64,000 nucleotides of DNA. Source: Pseudomonas hamedanensis. GTDB lineage: Bacteria; Pseudomonadota; Gammaproteobacteria; Pseudomonadales; Pseudomonadaceae. The notes under the pieces were generated by a model. It worked only from the letters and a program-made list of their open reading frames with translations, had not been told where the DNA came from and did not search any database. Each line of letters opens with the position of its first letter. Positions within the stretch are counted from its first letter, which is position 1. The stretch is taken from contig NZ_CP077091.1 in the NCBI RefSeq assembly GCF_014268595.2, forward strand, positions 5,873,001 to 5,937,000, written 5' to 3'. Made by a program: the position numbers and the translations under genes. This document shows, piece after piece, positions 18,162 through 26,714 of this stretch.

Positions 18162-19432
18162 ACAGTGCGCCACTGGAGAAATCCACCGTGGACTCCGTCC
18201 CGCTCAACCCGCCGGTTCGCGAGCCCGGTCACGTTGATGTCGAATACCAATGGCAGGGCAACAACCGCGTGCAATTGCTGGAGAACGGCGAGGAATATTT
18301 CCCCAGGGTGTTCGCAGCGATGCGCGCGGCCAAGAGCGAAATTCTCCTGGAAACCTTCATCGTCTTTGAAGACAAGGTCGGCGCCGAGCTGCAACAGATC
18401 CTCATCGAAGCGGCCCAGCGTGGTGTGCGCACCACGGTCAGCCTCGACGGTTTCGGCTGTGGCGAATTGAGCCCCGGATACCTCACGGCGCTGAGCGACG
18501 CCGGCGTGCACTTGCAAATTTTCGATCCGGCGCCAAAACACCTGGGTATCCGCACCAACTGGTTCCGCCGTTTGCATCGCAAGATCGTGGTGGTCGACGG
18601 CCTGATCGCGTTCATTGGCGGGATCAATTTTTCCGGCGATCACCTGGCCGATTTCGGCCCGGAAGCCAAGCAGGATTATTCCGTGGAGATTCAGGGCCCG
18701 GTAGTCGCTGATATCCATCATTTTGCCCTGCTGCAAAGCGGCCGTCCGGGACGCGCGCGGTTCTGGTGGCAGCGTCGGCGTCAGCGTCGCGCAGAAATGG
18801 CGTTCAACGAACACGATGGTCAGGTACGCCTGGTGTTCCGCGACAACGACCAGCACAACACCGATATCGAGGATGTCTATTTACAGGTGCTGCGCCAAGC
18901 CAAGCGCCGCGTGATCATCGCCAACGCCTATTTCTTCCCTGGCTATCGCCTGTTGCGCGAGATCCGTAACGCGGCGCGCCGGGGTGTTGAGGTGCGGCTG
19001 ATTCTGCAAGGTCAGCCGGACATGCTGGTGGCCAAACTGGCGGCACGCATGACCTACGATTACCTGCTCAAGGCGGGCGTGCAGATTCATGAATATTGCG
19101 AGCGCCCCCTGCACGGCAAAGTCGCCTTGGTGGATGACGACTGGAGCACCGTCGGCTCGAGCAATCTCGACCCGTTGAGCCTGTCGCTGAACCTGGAAGC
19201 CAACGTGCTGATCCGCGACCGCGCATTCAATCAGCACTTGTTCGAACGCCTCGAAGACCTCAGCCGCAACCACTGCAAAGCCATGGATCCCAAGCGCCTA
19301 CCCCGTGGACGAATCTGGCACATGACCGTGGGTTTTCTGGTGTTCCACTTTCTACGGCATTTCCCGGCAATCGCCGGCTGGCTGCCGGCGCATAAACCGC
19401 GGCTCAAGCCTTTTCGAGGAGAGTTTAAATGA
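18158..19432 (+). CDS. clsB: Cardiolipin synthase B
   Basis: A 424-residue phospholipase-D-superfamily enzyme with two HKD motifs: [16 protein letters not shown] (about residues 140-155) and [18 protein letters not shown] (about 316-333). ClsB joins phosphatidylglycerol and phosphatidylethanolamine (or two phosphatidylglycerols) into cardiolipin at the inner membrane. The absence of N-terminal transmembrane helices and the length near 410-425 fit ClsB rather than ClsA; a C-terminal hydrophobic stretch ([20 protein letters not shown]) may dip into the membrane. Central gene of the unit, overlapping ybhP and ybhN by 4 bases each. Confidence 0.93.
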   Translation: MNSAPLEKSTVDSVPLNPPVREPGHVDVEYQWQGNNRVQLLENGEEYFPRVFAAMRAAKSEILLETFIVFEDKVGAELQQILIEAAQRGVRTTVSLDGFGCGELSPGYLTALSDAGVHLQIFDPAPKHLGIRTNWFRRLHRKIVVVDGLIAFIGGINFSGDHLADFGPEAKQDYSVEIQGPVVADIHHFALLQSGRPGRARFWWQRRRQRRAEMAFNEHDGQVRLVFRDNDQHNTDIEDVYLQVLRQAKRRVIIANAYFFPGYRLLREIRNAARRGVEVRLILQGQPDMLVAKLAARMTYDYLLKAGVQIHEYCERPLHGKVALVDDDWSTVGSSNLDPLSLSLNLEANVLIRDRAFNQHLFERLEDLSRNHCKAMDPKRLPRGRIWHMTVGFLVFHFLRHFPAIAGWLPAHKPRLKPFRGEFK

Positions 19433-20415
19433 GCCGAACCCAAGCACAGTCCACCGCTGATTCGGCGCCAGCCAACCACTCGAAATGGAGCCGCTGGAAG
19501 CGCCCGTTGACCTTGCTGTTCTTCCTCGCCCTGATCGTTCTGCTGACGATGTTCGCCACGCGCATCGAATGGGCCGAAGTGCTGCAGACCCTCGCCGATT
19601 TCAAGGTGCGCACGCTGCTCATCGCCGCGAGCGTGACGCTGTTGAGTTTTCTGGTGTACGCCAGTTTCGACCTGATCGGGCGCACCTACATTCGTCAGGA
19701 TTTGACCTGGAAACAGATCCTGCCGGTGGGCGTGATCAGCTATGCGTTCAACCTGAACCTGAGTGCCTGGGTGGGCGGGATCGCCATGCGCTATCGCCTG
19801 TATTCGCGGCTGGGCGTGAGCAAAGGCAACATCGCCAAGATCCTTGGCCTGAGTCTGGCGACCAATTGGTTCGGCTACATGACCATCGCCGGCGTGGTGT
19901 TCAGCAGTGGTCTGGTGCGCATGCCGCCGGGCTGGAAACTGAGCAGCGATGCGTTGCAGTGGGTGGGCGTGCTGTTGCTGTTGATCAGCGCCGGTTACCT
20001 GGCGGCGTGTCAGTTTTCCAAGCGTCGCGAATGGACGATTCGTGGCGTGGAAATCAACCTGCCGTCGCTGCGCATGGCGGTGCTGCAACTGTTGCTGGGC
20101 GCGTTGAACTGGTCGTTGATGGCGGCGGTCATCTTCACGCTGTTGCCGAGCAAGCTGGATTATCCGCTGGTGCTTGGCGTGCTGCTGATCAGCGCGATTG
20201 CCGGGGTCATCACCCATATTCCGGCGGGTCTGGGCGTACTCGAAGCGGTGTTTGTGGCGCTGCTGCAGCATGAGGCATCACGGGGCAGTCTGGTGGCGGG
20301 ACTGCTGGCGTACCGGGCGATTTACTTTCTGCTGCCGTTGTTGATTACCGTGGTGATGTATCTGGTGGTGGAGGCCAAAGCCAAGGCGCTGCGGATCGAG
20401 AAGAAACCTTCCTGA
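19429..20415 (+). CDS. ybhN: YbhN/UPF0104 (lysylphosphatidylglycerol synthase TM-like) membrane protein
   Basis: A 328-residue integral membrane protein with about eight transmembrane helices, starting after a cytoplasmic N-terminus at LTLLFFLALIVLLTMFA. The conserved loop NLNLSAWVGGIAMRYRLYSRLGVSKG and the later HIPAGLGVLEAVFVALL are hallmarks of the UPF0104/LPG_synthase_TM family (flippase-like part of MprF). The partner of ClsB in E. coli gene order; a role in moving or sensing phospholipid is plausible. The last gene of the unit; a REPIN follows 22 bases later. Confidence 0.9.
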   Translation: MSRTQAQSTADSAPANHSKWSRWKRPLTLLFFLALIVLLTMFATRIEWAEVLQTLADFKVRTLLIAASVTLLSFLVYASFDLIGRTYIRQDLTWKQILPVGVISYAFNLNLSAWVGGIAMRYRLYSRLGVSKGNIAKILGLSLATNWFGYMTIAGVVFSSGLVRMPPGWKLSSDALQWVGVLLLLISAGYLAACQFSKRREWTIRGVEINLPSLRMAVLQLLLGALNWSLMAAVIFTLLPSKLDYPLVLGVLLISAIAGVITHIPAGLGVLEAVFVALLQHEASRGSLVAGLLAYRAIYFLLPLLITVVMYLVVEAKAKALRIEKKPS

Positions 20416-20437
20416 GATTGTTGTTGGATGGGAAATA

Positions 20438-20509
20438 GCTATCGCGAGCAGGCTCACTCCTACAAGGGGAACGCATTCCAGATGTAGGAGTGAGCCTGCT
20501 CGCGATAGC
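20438..20509. repeat. REPIN, GTAGGAGTGAGCC type
   Basis: Inverted arms GCTATCGCGAGCAGGCTCAC and complement with a 16-20 base spacer (AAGGGGAACGCATTCCAGA). Between the convergent ybhN and alpha/beta hydrolase genes. Confidence 0.9.
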
Positions 20510-20527
20510 GCCGGTACACGCGCCACA

Positions 20528-21286
20528 TCATCTGGATTGAATAATGCTCAACCGCTCACCCACCACCATTTCGGTAATCCAGTCCACCAGAATCGAGGTA
20601 TAGGCCTGCTGCGACACCGGATCGCTCAAGGCATGGTCGGCGCCGTCGATAATCCGGTGCGTGAGCGAGTGCGTCTGCTGACACGCGGCGCGGTAACTCA
20701 TGATCGTCGCGTGCGGCACGAAATCGTCGGTTTCCGATTCCACCAACAACACATCCCCGGTGAACTGCGAACAAGCGTGCAGCGCACGGTTGCTGTCGGC
20801 GGGCACCAGTGTGCCGCGATAGTCACGTAAATCCGCCTTGTCCAGATCACGCTTGGGCGTGTGCCATTGTTCGTCGCGATACAGCGCCGGCACTCGCAGC
20901 GCCAACCAGCGCACCGGCCGCAAGGACGTGAGGATCGAGGCCAGATAGCCACCGTAACTGGTGCCCACCACGGCAATCGCCGAGGTGTCGAGCGCCGGAT
21001 GCGCCAGCAGGCGGTCGTAGGCCGCCAGCAGGTCACGCAGGTTGTCCTCACGGGTGACGCGGCTCAGCGGGATGCCGGTGCCGCCGGTATGCCCGCGCAG
21101 GTCGAACGTCAGACACACGCAGCCCAGACCGGCGATACCTTTGGCACGCTCCAGGTCGCGCTCCTGACTGCCGCCCCAACCGTGGACAAACAACACCCCC
21201 GGCACCTTCGATTTGGGACTGAGAAACGTCCCGCTCATCTGTTCATCATCAATGTCGATTTGAATGCTTTCGCTTCTAGCCGTCAT
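20528..21286 (-). CDS. Alpha/beta hydrolase
   Basis: A 252-residue serine hydrolase. The oxyanion region is GVLFVHGWGGSQ, the nucleophile elbow is GTSYGGYL (Ser near residue 110), the acid is in ESETDDFVPH and the His in GADHALS. The layout resembles dienelactone hydrolase or acylaminoacyl-peptidase-like esterases; the substrate is unknown. It overlaps the upstream DUF3182 gene by 11 bases, so the two are translated from one mRNA and probably act together. Confidence 0.88.
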   Translation of the reverse strand: MTARSESIQIDIDDEQMSGTFLSPKSKVPGVLFVHGWGGSQERDLERAKGIAGLGCVCLTFDLRGHTGGTGIPLSRVTREDNLRDLLAAYDRLLAHPALDTSAIAVVGTSYGGYLASILTSLRPVRWLALRVPALYRDEQWHTPKRDLDKADLRDYRGTLVPADSNRALHACSQFTGDVLLVESETDDFVPHATIMSYRAACQQTHSLTHRIIDGADHALSDPVSQQAYTSILVDWITEMVVGERLSIIQSR

Positions 21287-22385
21287 AGGGTTTGACCGTT
21301 ACGTATTTGAGAAGAAAGGCGCTGTTTTCGGCCGGGCCGCGATAGACCTCGATGGCGTCCGCCGGCAGCGTCTGATCGATGTAGGTTTCCACGGAGGACA
21401 CGCGGATAGCGCGTATCCCTGGATCGTTGACGAAAGCTTGCAGCGCGGCAATTTCCGCGCTGCTGGCCCCGCCCATGCGCCACGATTGTTCAAGCACCCC
21501 GCTGCGCGCGTTGCCGTTGGCATCCAGGCCTTGGGCGATGTCGTAATTGCGCCGCGAGGCGAAGAATCGTGGGTAGGCTTCATCGGCGGCGTTGTCGAAC
21601 ACCTGGGCCTGTTCGATCGCCAGACGCACATCGTCGGGCAGATCCAGCGCCAGCAACGCGTCATAACCGCCCTGCACCACCAGCAGGTTCGAGCCGCCGT
21701 AGACCTCTTCGCCCTGACCGTCTTCGGTCAGGTACTGGTCACCGCAGTAGCTCAGCACCCTGCCGCCAATGAACGACTGGCCGACGCTGTGGGTGACCAC
21801 CTGGCTCAAGTCCTGCTCCAGCACCACGCCTTCGCTGAAGATCTTTTGCGCCTCGGGCCGCGCGAGGATTTCATCGAACGCGTCGAGGCTTTTGATTACT
21901 GCCTGGCCGCGGCCGGCACAGGCGTGAATCGGCTTCAAGCGGATCGGCCCGGCGTACAGCAAATGCTCGGCGGCCGGCCGCGCATCCTCCAGCGCAAATA
22001 CGCTGAGGCCGTCGAGCACCACGTTGCGCACGCGCTCGGAGAACAGCGGCGACCAGCCCTGCGGCGCCCGGGCCAGATGGCTGCGTAAACCGTGGCTGAT
22101 GGCTTTGGTGCAGATGAAATCGTATTCGACGTAACCGCCCCACAGATCATCGGGACCTTTGATCCCCAGCGCTTGCGCATTGGCCGCACCGACGATGGTC
22201 TGTGTCGGCAGCCAATACACATCGCACCCCTGATGCTTTTCGGGATCGTAGCTGCCGCCGAATGTGCAGCCGAGAATCTGCGCCAGCCAGCGGGCCAGGG
22301 CCTTGTTGGTCTGGACTTCATGTTGCGGCGCGTCGGCACGCAGCGAGTGCGCGACGACGAGTTTGCTGCTGAGTGTCGGGGTCAT
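21276..22385 (-). CDS. DUF3182 family protein, possibly ATP-grasp-like
   Basis: A 369-residue protein of the DUF3182 family. The start at 22385 is chosen because AGGGGAA sits just upstream; a second in-frame ATG at 22400 overlaps that Shine-Dalgarno. The central part (IRLKPIHACAGRGQAVIKSLDAFDEIL, then EGVVLEQDLSQVVTHSVGQ and later EVYGGSNLLVVQGG) resembles the nucleotide-binding layout of ATP-grasp ligases: a Lys strand, a Gly-rich loop and an EQDL hinge. That relation is my inference from pattern. No enzyme activity is known. Upstream partner of the alpha/beta hydrolase. Confidence 0.8.
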   Translation of the reverse strand: MTPTLSSKLVVAHSLRADAPQHEVQTNKALARWLAQILGCTFGGSYDPEKHQGCDVYWLPTQTIVGAANAQALGIKGPDDLWGGYVEYDFICTKAISHGLRSHLARAPQGWSPLFSERVRNVVLDGLSVFALEDARPAAEHLLYAGPIRLKPIHACAGRGQAVIKSLDAFDEILARPEAQKIFSEGVVLEQDLSQVVTHSVGQSFIGGRVLSYCGDQYLTEDGQGEEVYGGSNLLVVQGGYDALLALDLPDDVRLAIEQAQVFDNAADEAYPRFFASRRNYDIAQGLDANGNARSGVLEQSWRMGGASSAEIAALQAFVNDPGIRAIRVSSVETYIDQTLPADAIEVYRGPAENSAFLLKYVTVKPYDG

Positions 22386-22577
22386 GCGTTCCCCTTGCAT
22401 CGGTTCGTGGGTTCAGCAAGGAAAAGTGCAGAGATCAGGCCAATGGCTGATCCGCAGAAAACACCCGGTAACCGGGCGGTTGGCGAAACGGTACTGGCAC
22501 CGCGCCTGTTTCAAACTGCACGACGGCGCGCGAAAGTCCGGCAAATTGCACGATCACACGCGACACACCGCTCCCCT

Positions 22578-22666
22578 TGTAGGAGTGAGCCTGCTCGCGA
22601 TAGCGGTGTGTCATTCAACTCTACTGGCGACTGAAACACCGCTATCGCGAGCAGGCTCACTCCTAC
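22578..22666. repeat. REPIN, GTAGGAGTGAGCC type
   Basis: Arms TGTAGGAGTGAGCCTGCTCG and complement, extended to a 31-base match through GCGATAGCGGTGT. Lies in the 302-base gap between the DUF3182 and AraC-type genes. The rest of that gap (22386-22577) shows no gene or signal I can support. Confidence 0.9.
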
Positions 22667-22687
22667 AGTGGAACATCATTGCTTGAG

Positions 22688-23668
22688 CTAGCGTGTCAGG
22701 CCAAACCGAGCGCGATAATCACTCGGCGCCAGCCCGGTAATTTTCTTGAAGATCGTGCGAAACGCGCCCGGGTCCTGATAGCCCACCGTCCAGGCGATGT
22801 GATCGATGGTGCCGTTGGTGAACTCAAGCATTTCCCGCGCCTTGCCCACCCGCAGGTGCTGGCAGTACTCGGTCGGTTTCAAACCGGTCGCGGCGCGAAA
22901 ACGCCTTAGAAAAGTACGCTCTTCCAGCCCCGCTCGCTCAGCCATTGCCGTCAGCGAGACCTCCGTCGCGCCGGTGCTTTGCAGCCAGTGCTGGACCTTG
23001 AGAATCGCCGCGTCGCCGTGGCTGAGGATCGGCGCAAAATTGCTGCCACATTCGCTGGCGCTGTCGCTGTGTTCCATCACCAGAAATCGCGCGGTCGCGG
23101 TGGCGATGCTCGGGCCGAGCAAGCGATCGACCAGACGCAATCCCAACTCGGACCAAGCCATCAGACCGGCCGTGGTGATCAGGTCGCCGTCGTCGACAAT
23201 CGGCGTATCCGCCTTGAGTTTAATCAGCGGGTAACGCTCGGCAAACGCCTCGGCCGAGGTCCAGTGGGTGGTGGCGCTACGGCCATCGAGCAAGCCGCTT
23301 TCGGCAAGCATCAGCGACCCCACGCACACACCGCCCAGCGTCGCGCCGCGGGCATGCTGCTCGCGCAGCCATTGCTTCAGACTGGCAGGCATCTGCGCCG
23401 CGCTGAAACCGCCGAGCGACGGTGGAATCAGTACGGCCAGCAAAGCGTTCTGGCTGCCCGGGTGGCTGTCATACACCGGCGTCGGCACTTGCTTGCCTTC
23501 AACCTGCCAGTGACTGACCCGCAGCACGGGCAATTGCACCGCCGCATATTCGCCGGCGATGCGGTTGGCCACGGCGAACAGATCGGTCAACCCGTGTACC
23601 GCCGCCAGTTGCGCGCCGGGATAAATCAGCACGCCCAATTCAGCCGTGGCGGCTTTTTCTGCAGGCAT
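22688..23668 (-). CDS. GlxA-type AraC family transcriptional regulator
   Basis: A 326-residue regulator. The N-terminal DJ-1/PfpI-like domain (ELGVLIYPGAQLAAVHGLTDLF; GGVCVGSLMLAESGLLDG near residue 110) is followed by a C-terminal AraC helix-turn-helix pair (SLTAMAERAGLEERTFLRRF and the second helix region GYQDPGAFRTIFKKITG). The start at 23668 has AGGGGA 8 bases upstream; the open frame continues upstream without a good start. Divergent from a cysteine hydrolase gene with 101 bases between the starts, so it most likely controls that gene and itself. Confidence 0.9.
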   Translation of the reverse strand: MPAEKAATAELGVLIYPGAQLAAVHGLTDLFAVANRIAGEYAAVQLPVLRVSHWQVEGKQVPTPVYDSHPGSQNALLAVLIPPSLGGFSAAQMPASLKQWLREQHARGATLGGVCVGSLMLAESGLLDGRSATTHWTSAEAFAERYPLIKLKADTPIVDDGDLITTAGLMAWSELGLRLVDRLLGPSIATATARFLVMEHSDSASECGSNFAPILSHGDAAILKVQHWLQSTGATEVSLTAMAERAGLEERTFLRRFRAATGLKPTEYCQHLRVGKAREMLEFTNGTIDHIAWTVGYQDPGAFRTIFKKITGLAPSDYRARFGLTR

Positions 23669-23769
23669 TGTCAGTTTTCCCCTGTCTATTGTCGGTGCGG
23701 CCAATCCTCGAATCGTCGGCCAGCGCCAATACTGAAGCCACACCCAATCACAACCCCGAGGACACTCCC

Positions 23770-24324
23770 ATGGCCAAGCAAGCGCTCATCGTAGTCGATA
23801 TCCAGAACGACTACTTCCCCCAAGGCAAGTGGCCGCTGGTCGGCGCCGACGCTGCTGCCGATAACGCCGCGCGGCTGATCGCGGCCTTTCGCAAAGCGGG
23901 GGATTCGGTGGTGCACATTCGCCACGAATTCACCTCCGAAGATGCGCCGTTTTTCACCCCAGGCTCCGAGGGCGCCAAACTGCATCCCAAAGTGCTCAAT
24001 CAGGCTGGCGAGCCTGTGGTGCTCAAGCACTTCGTCAACTCGTTCCGTGAAACCGAACTGAAATCGGTTCTCGACGAACAAGGCATCACGGATCTGGTGG
24101 TGATCGGCAGCATGAGCCATATGTGCATCGATGGCATCACTCGCGCGGCGGCAGACATGGGCTATGGCGTGACGGTGATTCACGATGCCTGCGCCAGCCG
24201 GGATCTGCAATTCAATGGCCTGACCGTGCCGGCCGCACAGGTGCACGCAGCATTTATGTCGGCACTGGGTTTCGCCTACGCCAGCGTGGTCTCGACCGAC
24301 GAGTTCCTGCGCAGCAACGCCTAG
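23770..24324 (+). CDS. Isochorismatase-family cysteine hydrolase
   Basis: A 184-residue hydrolase. The catalytic triad can be read: Asp in LIVVDIQNDYF (residue 9), Lys in VVLKHFVNSF, and Cys in GSMSHMCIDGITRAA (near residue 118), with the cis-peptide region before it. The family includes nicotinamidase, isochorismatase and other amidases; the substrate is not decidable, though the spacing resembles small-molecule amidases. GAGGA lies before the ATG. Followed by a good terminator at 24345-24369. Divergent from the GlxA-type regulator. Confidence 0.9.
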   Translation: MAKQALIVVDIQNDYFPQGKWPLVGADAAADNAARLIAAFRKAGDSVVHIRHEFTSEDAPFFTPGSEGAKLHPKVLNQAGEPVVLKHFVNSFRETELKSVLDEQGITDLVVIGSMSHMCIDGITRAAADMGYGVTVIHDACASRDLQFNGLTVPAAQVHAAFMSALGFAYASVVSTDEFLRSNA

Positions 24325-24344
24325 CAACAACTGCAAAACCCACT

Positions 24345-24369
24345 GGCCCGCCGCGTTGCGGGCCTTTTT
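24345..24369 (+). terminator. Intrinsic terminator of the cysteine hydrolase gene
   Basis: Stem GGCCCGC/GCGGGCC with loop CGCGTT, then TTTTT. Confidence 0.9.
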
Positions 24370-24386
24370 GCGTCTGTCATGAAAAT

Positions 24387-24444
24387 CTCACGCGTGAGTC
24401 ATTGATGGCACTTTGCATTGGTTGTAGTGTGGCCCACGCGTGAG
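24387..24444 (+). promoter_or_regulatory. Candidate promoter bracketed by twin palindromic operators
   Basis: CTCACGCGTGAG (24387-24398, a perfect 12-base palindrome) and CCCACGCGTGAG (24433-24444) share the core CACGCGTG, and their centres are 46 bases apart. Between them are -35-like TTGATG (24402-24407) and -10-like TAGTGT (24425-24430) with a 17-base spacer, so the second palindrome would cover the transcription start. This layout is typical of a repressor operator for the yjfI operon that begins at 24468. Confidence 0.55.
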
Positions 24445-24467
24445 ATGTTCATAACCGGGTCATAGCC

Positions 24468-25136
24468 ATGAAAAGCCGCTCTACGACAACTGCCGCCGCA
24501 AGCCCCAAGGGCGAGCGAGCCAAGGCGTCCGCGAAAAAACCGTCGAGCTTCTACATGAAGCAGATGCGTGCAGGGCTGGCCGCCGCCGGTTATGTCAAAC
24601 ACGAAACTTGGGTGCTTCCGGAAAACCGAAGCTTGCTCAAGCAAATGGAGCAACAGCTACGCCAACCGATTCTGGCTGGCTCTTTCATGTCGGAGAATTA
24701 CATGAGCGCAGGCAACAACTGGACCATCGACAGCCTCTTCAATGCCCTCAAGGCCCTGGACGAGGTGGTTTCCCAAGAGATTTCGCTGTCCCTGATCCAG
24801 AGCTCCGAGCCGAGCATCAAGCTGGAGATGAATGAATTCGGCGGCCTGCCGATTCACATCGCCCTGGCCGGCCAGCAGATCATCGTCGACACCGTGCTGG
24901 TGGACATCGATTCGATCAGCGATGTGCACGCCTTCAACGATGCCGTATTGCGCAGCCGCGAGATGTTCCCGCTGTCGTCGATCGGTATCGAGTCGATGCC
25001 CAACGGCCAGACCGTTTACAACATGTTCGGCGCCCTCAGCGCCGACTCGAGCCTGACCAATATCGTCACCGAGGTGAAAACCCTGGTCGACAATGTGCAG
25101 CGCGCCAGCGAAGCCTTCGAACACTTCTTCAAGTAA
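24468..25136 (+). CDS. yjfI: YjfI-like DUF2170 protein with N-terminal RHH-like extension
   Basis: A 222-residue cytoplasmic protein. The C-terminal part from about residue 85 (NNWTIDSLFNALKALDEVV to the end) is DUF2170, as in E. coli YjfI, which is only about 130 residues. The extra N-terminus is a basic Ser/Ala/Lys-rich tail followed by FYMKQMRAGLAAAGYVKHETWVLPENRSLL in two parts: a short strand (HETWVLP) and a helix, the pattern of ribbon-helix-helix DNA-binding domains. It may autoregulate the operon through the twin palindromes just upstream; this is inference. First gene of a six-gene unit, 17 bases before yjfJ. Confidence 0.8.
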   Translation: MKSRSTTTAAASPKGERAKASAKKPSSFYMKQMRAGLAAAGYVKHETWVLPENRSLLKQMEQQLRQPILAGSFMSENYMSAGNNWTIDSLFNALKALDEVVSQEISLSLIQSSEPSIKLEMNEFGGLPIHIALAGQQIIVDTVLVDIDSISDVHAFNDAVLRSREMFPLSSIGIESMPNGQTVYNMFGALSADSSLTNIVTEVKTLVDNVQRASEAFEHFFK

Positions 25137-25153
25137 TCAACAGGGAATATCCA

Positions 25154-25852
25154 ATGACTCAGTCCATCTGGAGCAAGTTGTTCACCGCGCTGCGCGGCGG
25201 CGCCAACGAAGTCGGCGAAGCCATCGCCGACCAGCAGGCCCTGCGCATCCTCGATCAGGAAATCCGCGACGCTGATAGCGCGCTATCCAACGCTCGTCGC
25301 GAACTGGTCACCATCATGGCCAAGCACAAACTGGCCGCCGACCGCGTCAGCGAATACGACGCCAAGATCAAGGACCTCGAAGCCAAGGCCGTTGCCGCGC
25401 TGAACGCCGGCCGCGAAGATCTGGCCCTGGAAGTGGCCGAAGCGATTTCGACCCTGACCAACGACCTGGATGCCGAGAAGAAGCTCAGCGATGAGTTCGG
25501 CGCCTACGCCGAGAACATGCGCAAAGACATCAGCAAGGCCGAGTCGCGAATCAAAAGCCTGCGCCAGCAAGTGGACATGGCCAAGGCCCGCGACAGCGTA
25601 CAGAAGGCACAGGTCAGCGCTTCGATTGCCAGCGGCGGCGCCAACGGCAAACTGGAAACCGCCGTCGGCACCCTGAACCGTCTGCAAGCCAAACAGCAGC
25701 AACGCGCGGCCGAACTCAGCGCGGCGGACGAACTGGCCGACGCCTCCACCGGCAACGACCTGGAACGCAAACTGCGCGACGCCGGCATCACGCCGAACGA
25801 AGGCAGCGCCAATGCGATTCTTGAGCGGCTGAAGCAGAAGTCCACGCACTAA
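25154..25852 (+). CDS. yjfJ: PspA/IM30 family protein (YjfJ)
   Basis: A 232-residue, largely helical and coiled-coil protein of the PspA/IM30 (ESCRT-III-like) superfamily. Visible: WSKLFTALRGGANEVGEAIAD at the amphipathic N-terminus, DQEIRDADSALSNARRELVTIMAKHK, a long Lys/Glu/Ala coiled coil to about residue 150, and a helical tail. Family members bind stressed inner membranes and form large assemblies that support membrane integrity. Its partners here (DUF2491, DUF350, DUF1190, ATP-grasp) are those of the E. coli yjfIJKLMC set. A REPIN follows its stop, giving an unusual 196-base gap before yjfK. Confidence 0.92.
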   Translation: MTQSIWSKLFTALRGGANEVGEAIADQQALRILDQEIRDADSALSNARRELVTIMAKHKLAADRVSEYDAKIKDLEAKAVAALNAGREDLALEVAEAISTLTNDLDAEKKLSDEFGAYAENMRKDISKAESRIKSLRQQVDMAKARDSVQKAQVSASIASGGANGKLETAVGTLNRLQAKQQQRAAELSAADELADASTGNDLERKLRDAGITPNEGSANAILERLKQKSTH

Positions 25853-25867
25853 CTCCGCAATCATAAC

Positions 25868-25956
25868 TGTGGGAGCGGGCTTGCTCGCGAATGCGTACTG
25901 TCAGTCAAATTTCTACTGCCTGACACAACGCATTCGCGAGCAAGCCCGCTCCCACA
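25868..25956. repeat. REPIN inside the yjf operon, GTGGGAGCGGGCTTG type
   Basis: Arms TGTGGGAGCGGGCTTGCTCG and complement, with the match extended to 29 bases (through GCGAATGCGT). It lies between yjfJ and yjfK, the only large gap of the operon (196 bases). Confidence 0.9.
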
Positions 25957-26048
25957 TGGTTTGCGGCGTGTCGTACACCGTTGCGCCCGTTACACTAGCG
26001 CCACTTTTTCGCCCCCGAACACCTCCACCCGCTTCAAGGAACGTACCC

Positions 26049-26699
26049 ATGGGATGGTTTAAAGACTTGCTGGGCACCAGCACCTGGCAGACCGCTGCGC
26101 CAACGACCACCGCTGCCAGTGGCCCGTTGGGCATGGCGCAAGGCAAAGGCGTACGGTTCGACACAACCCTGGCGCTGTTGCTGGAAGGCTCGACCTCGGT
26201 GCGGGTACCGTTCGATCAAGCGGTGTGGAGCGCCGGTTGGGTCGATCTCGGCCAGTCCAACAAACTGCACCGCTATTACATGAACGACGAGGATTTCTGG
26301 GTGCAGATCCACGTCACTGGTGAAGACCAGATCGAGTCGGTCACCCTCTTCAATTACCTCAGCTACGTGACGGTCAACAGTGACGCCGAACTGCAGCGTC
26401 TGGCCGGCCCGAACAGCCTGATCGGTCTGCCGGGCTATACCCACGACGGTGTCGAATACACTCGCGAGTGGGGCACCGAACAGGGCCAGACCGAACTGGT
26501 GCCGATGACCGAACACGTGGCCAACCCGGACGAGTCCTACACCATCAAACACCACTCGATACTCTATGCCCGCGACACCGGCCTGACCGATCGCCGCGAA
26601 CTGCTGCTGTTTTCCGTCGAACAGGACGAAGAAGGCACCGTCAGCCTGAGTACCTCATTGGGCATCTCGCTGTACACGACTGATTTGAGCGCCATTTAA
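26049..26699 (+). CDS. yjfK: YjfK-like DUF2491 protein
   Basis: A 216-residue protein of the DUF2491 family. The start at 26049 (MGWFKDLLGTS) has AAGGAA upstream and matches family length; the frame is open back through the REPIN, which is not coding. Landmarks: VRFDTTLALLLEGSTSVRVP, GWVDLGQSNKLHRYYMNDEDFW and a C-terminal VSLSTSLGISLYTTDL. No signal peptide or transmembrane helix is seen, so it is probably cytoplasmic. Function unknown; constant partner of PspA-like YjfJ. 15 bases precede yjfL. Confidence 0.88.
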   Translation: MGWFKDLLGTSTWQTAAPTTTAASGPLGMAQGKGVRFDTTLALLLEGSTSVRVPFDQAVWSAGWVDLGQSNKLHRYYMNDEDFWVQIHVTGEDQIESVTLFNYLSYVTVNSDAELQRLAGPNSLIGLPGYTHDGVEYTREWGTEQGQTELVPMTEHVANPDESYTIKHHSILYARDTGLTDRRELLLFSVEQDEEGTVSLSTSLGISLYTTDLSAI

Positions 26700-26714
26700 A
26701 AAAGGAAGTTTTTC

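Noticed and set aside
3731..25956. Regular repeats that could suggest a CRISPR array
   Set aside because: The repeats are isolated inverted pairs kilobases apart, not direct repeats with uniform spacers; there are no cas genes.
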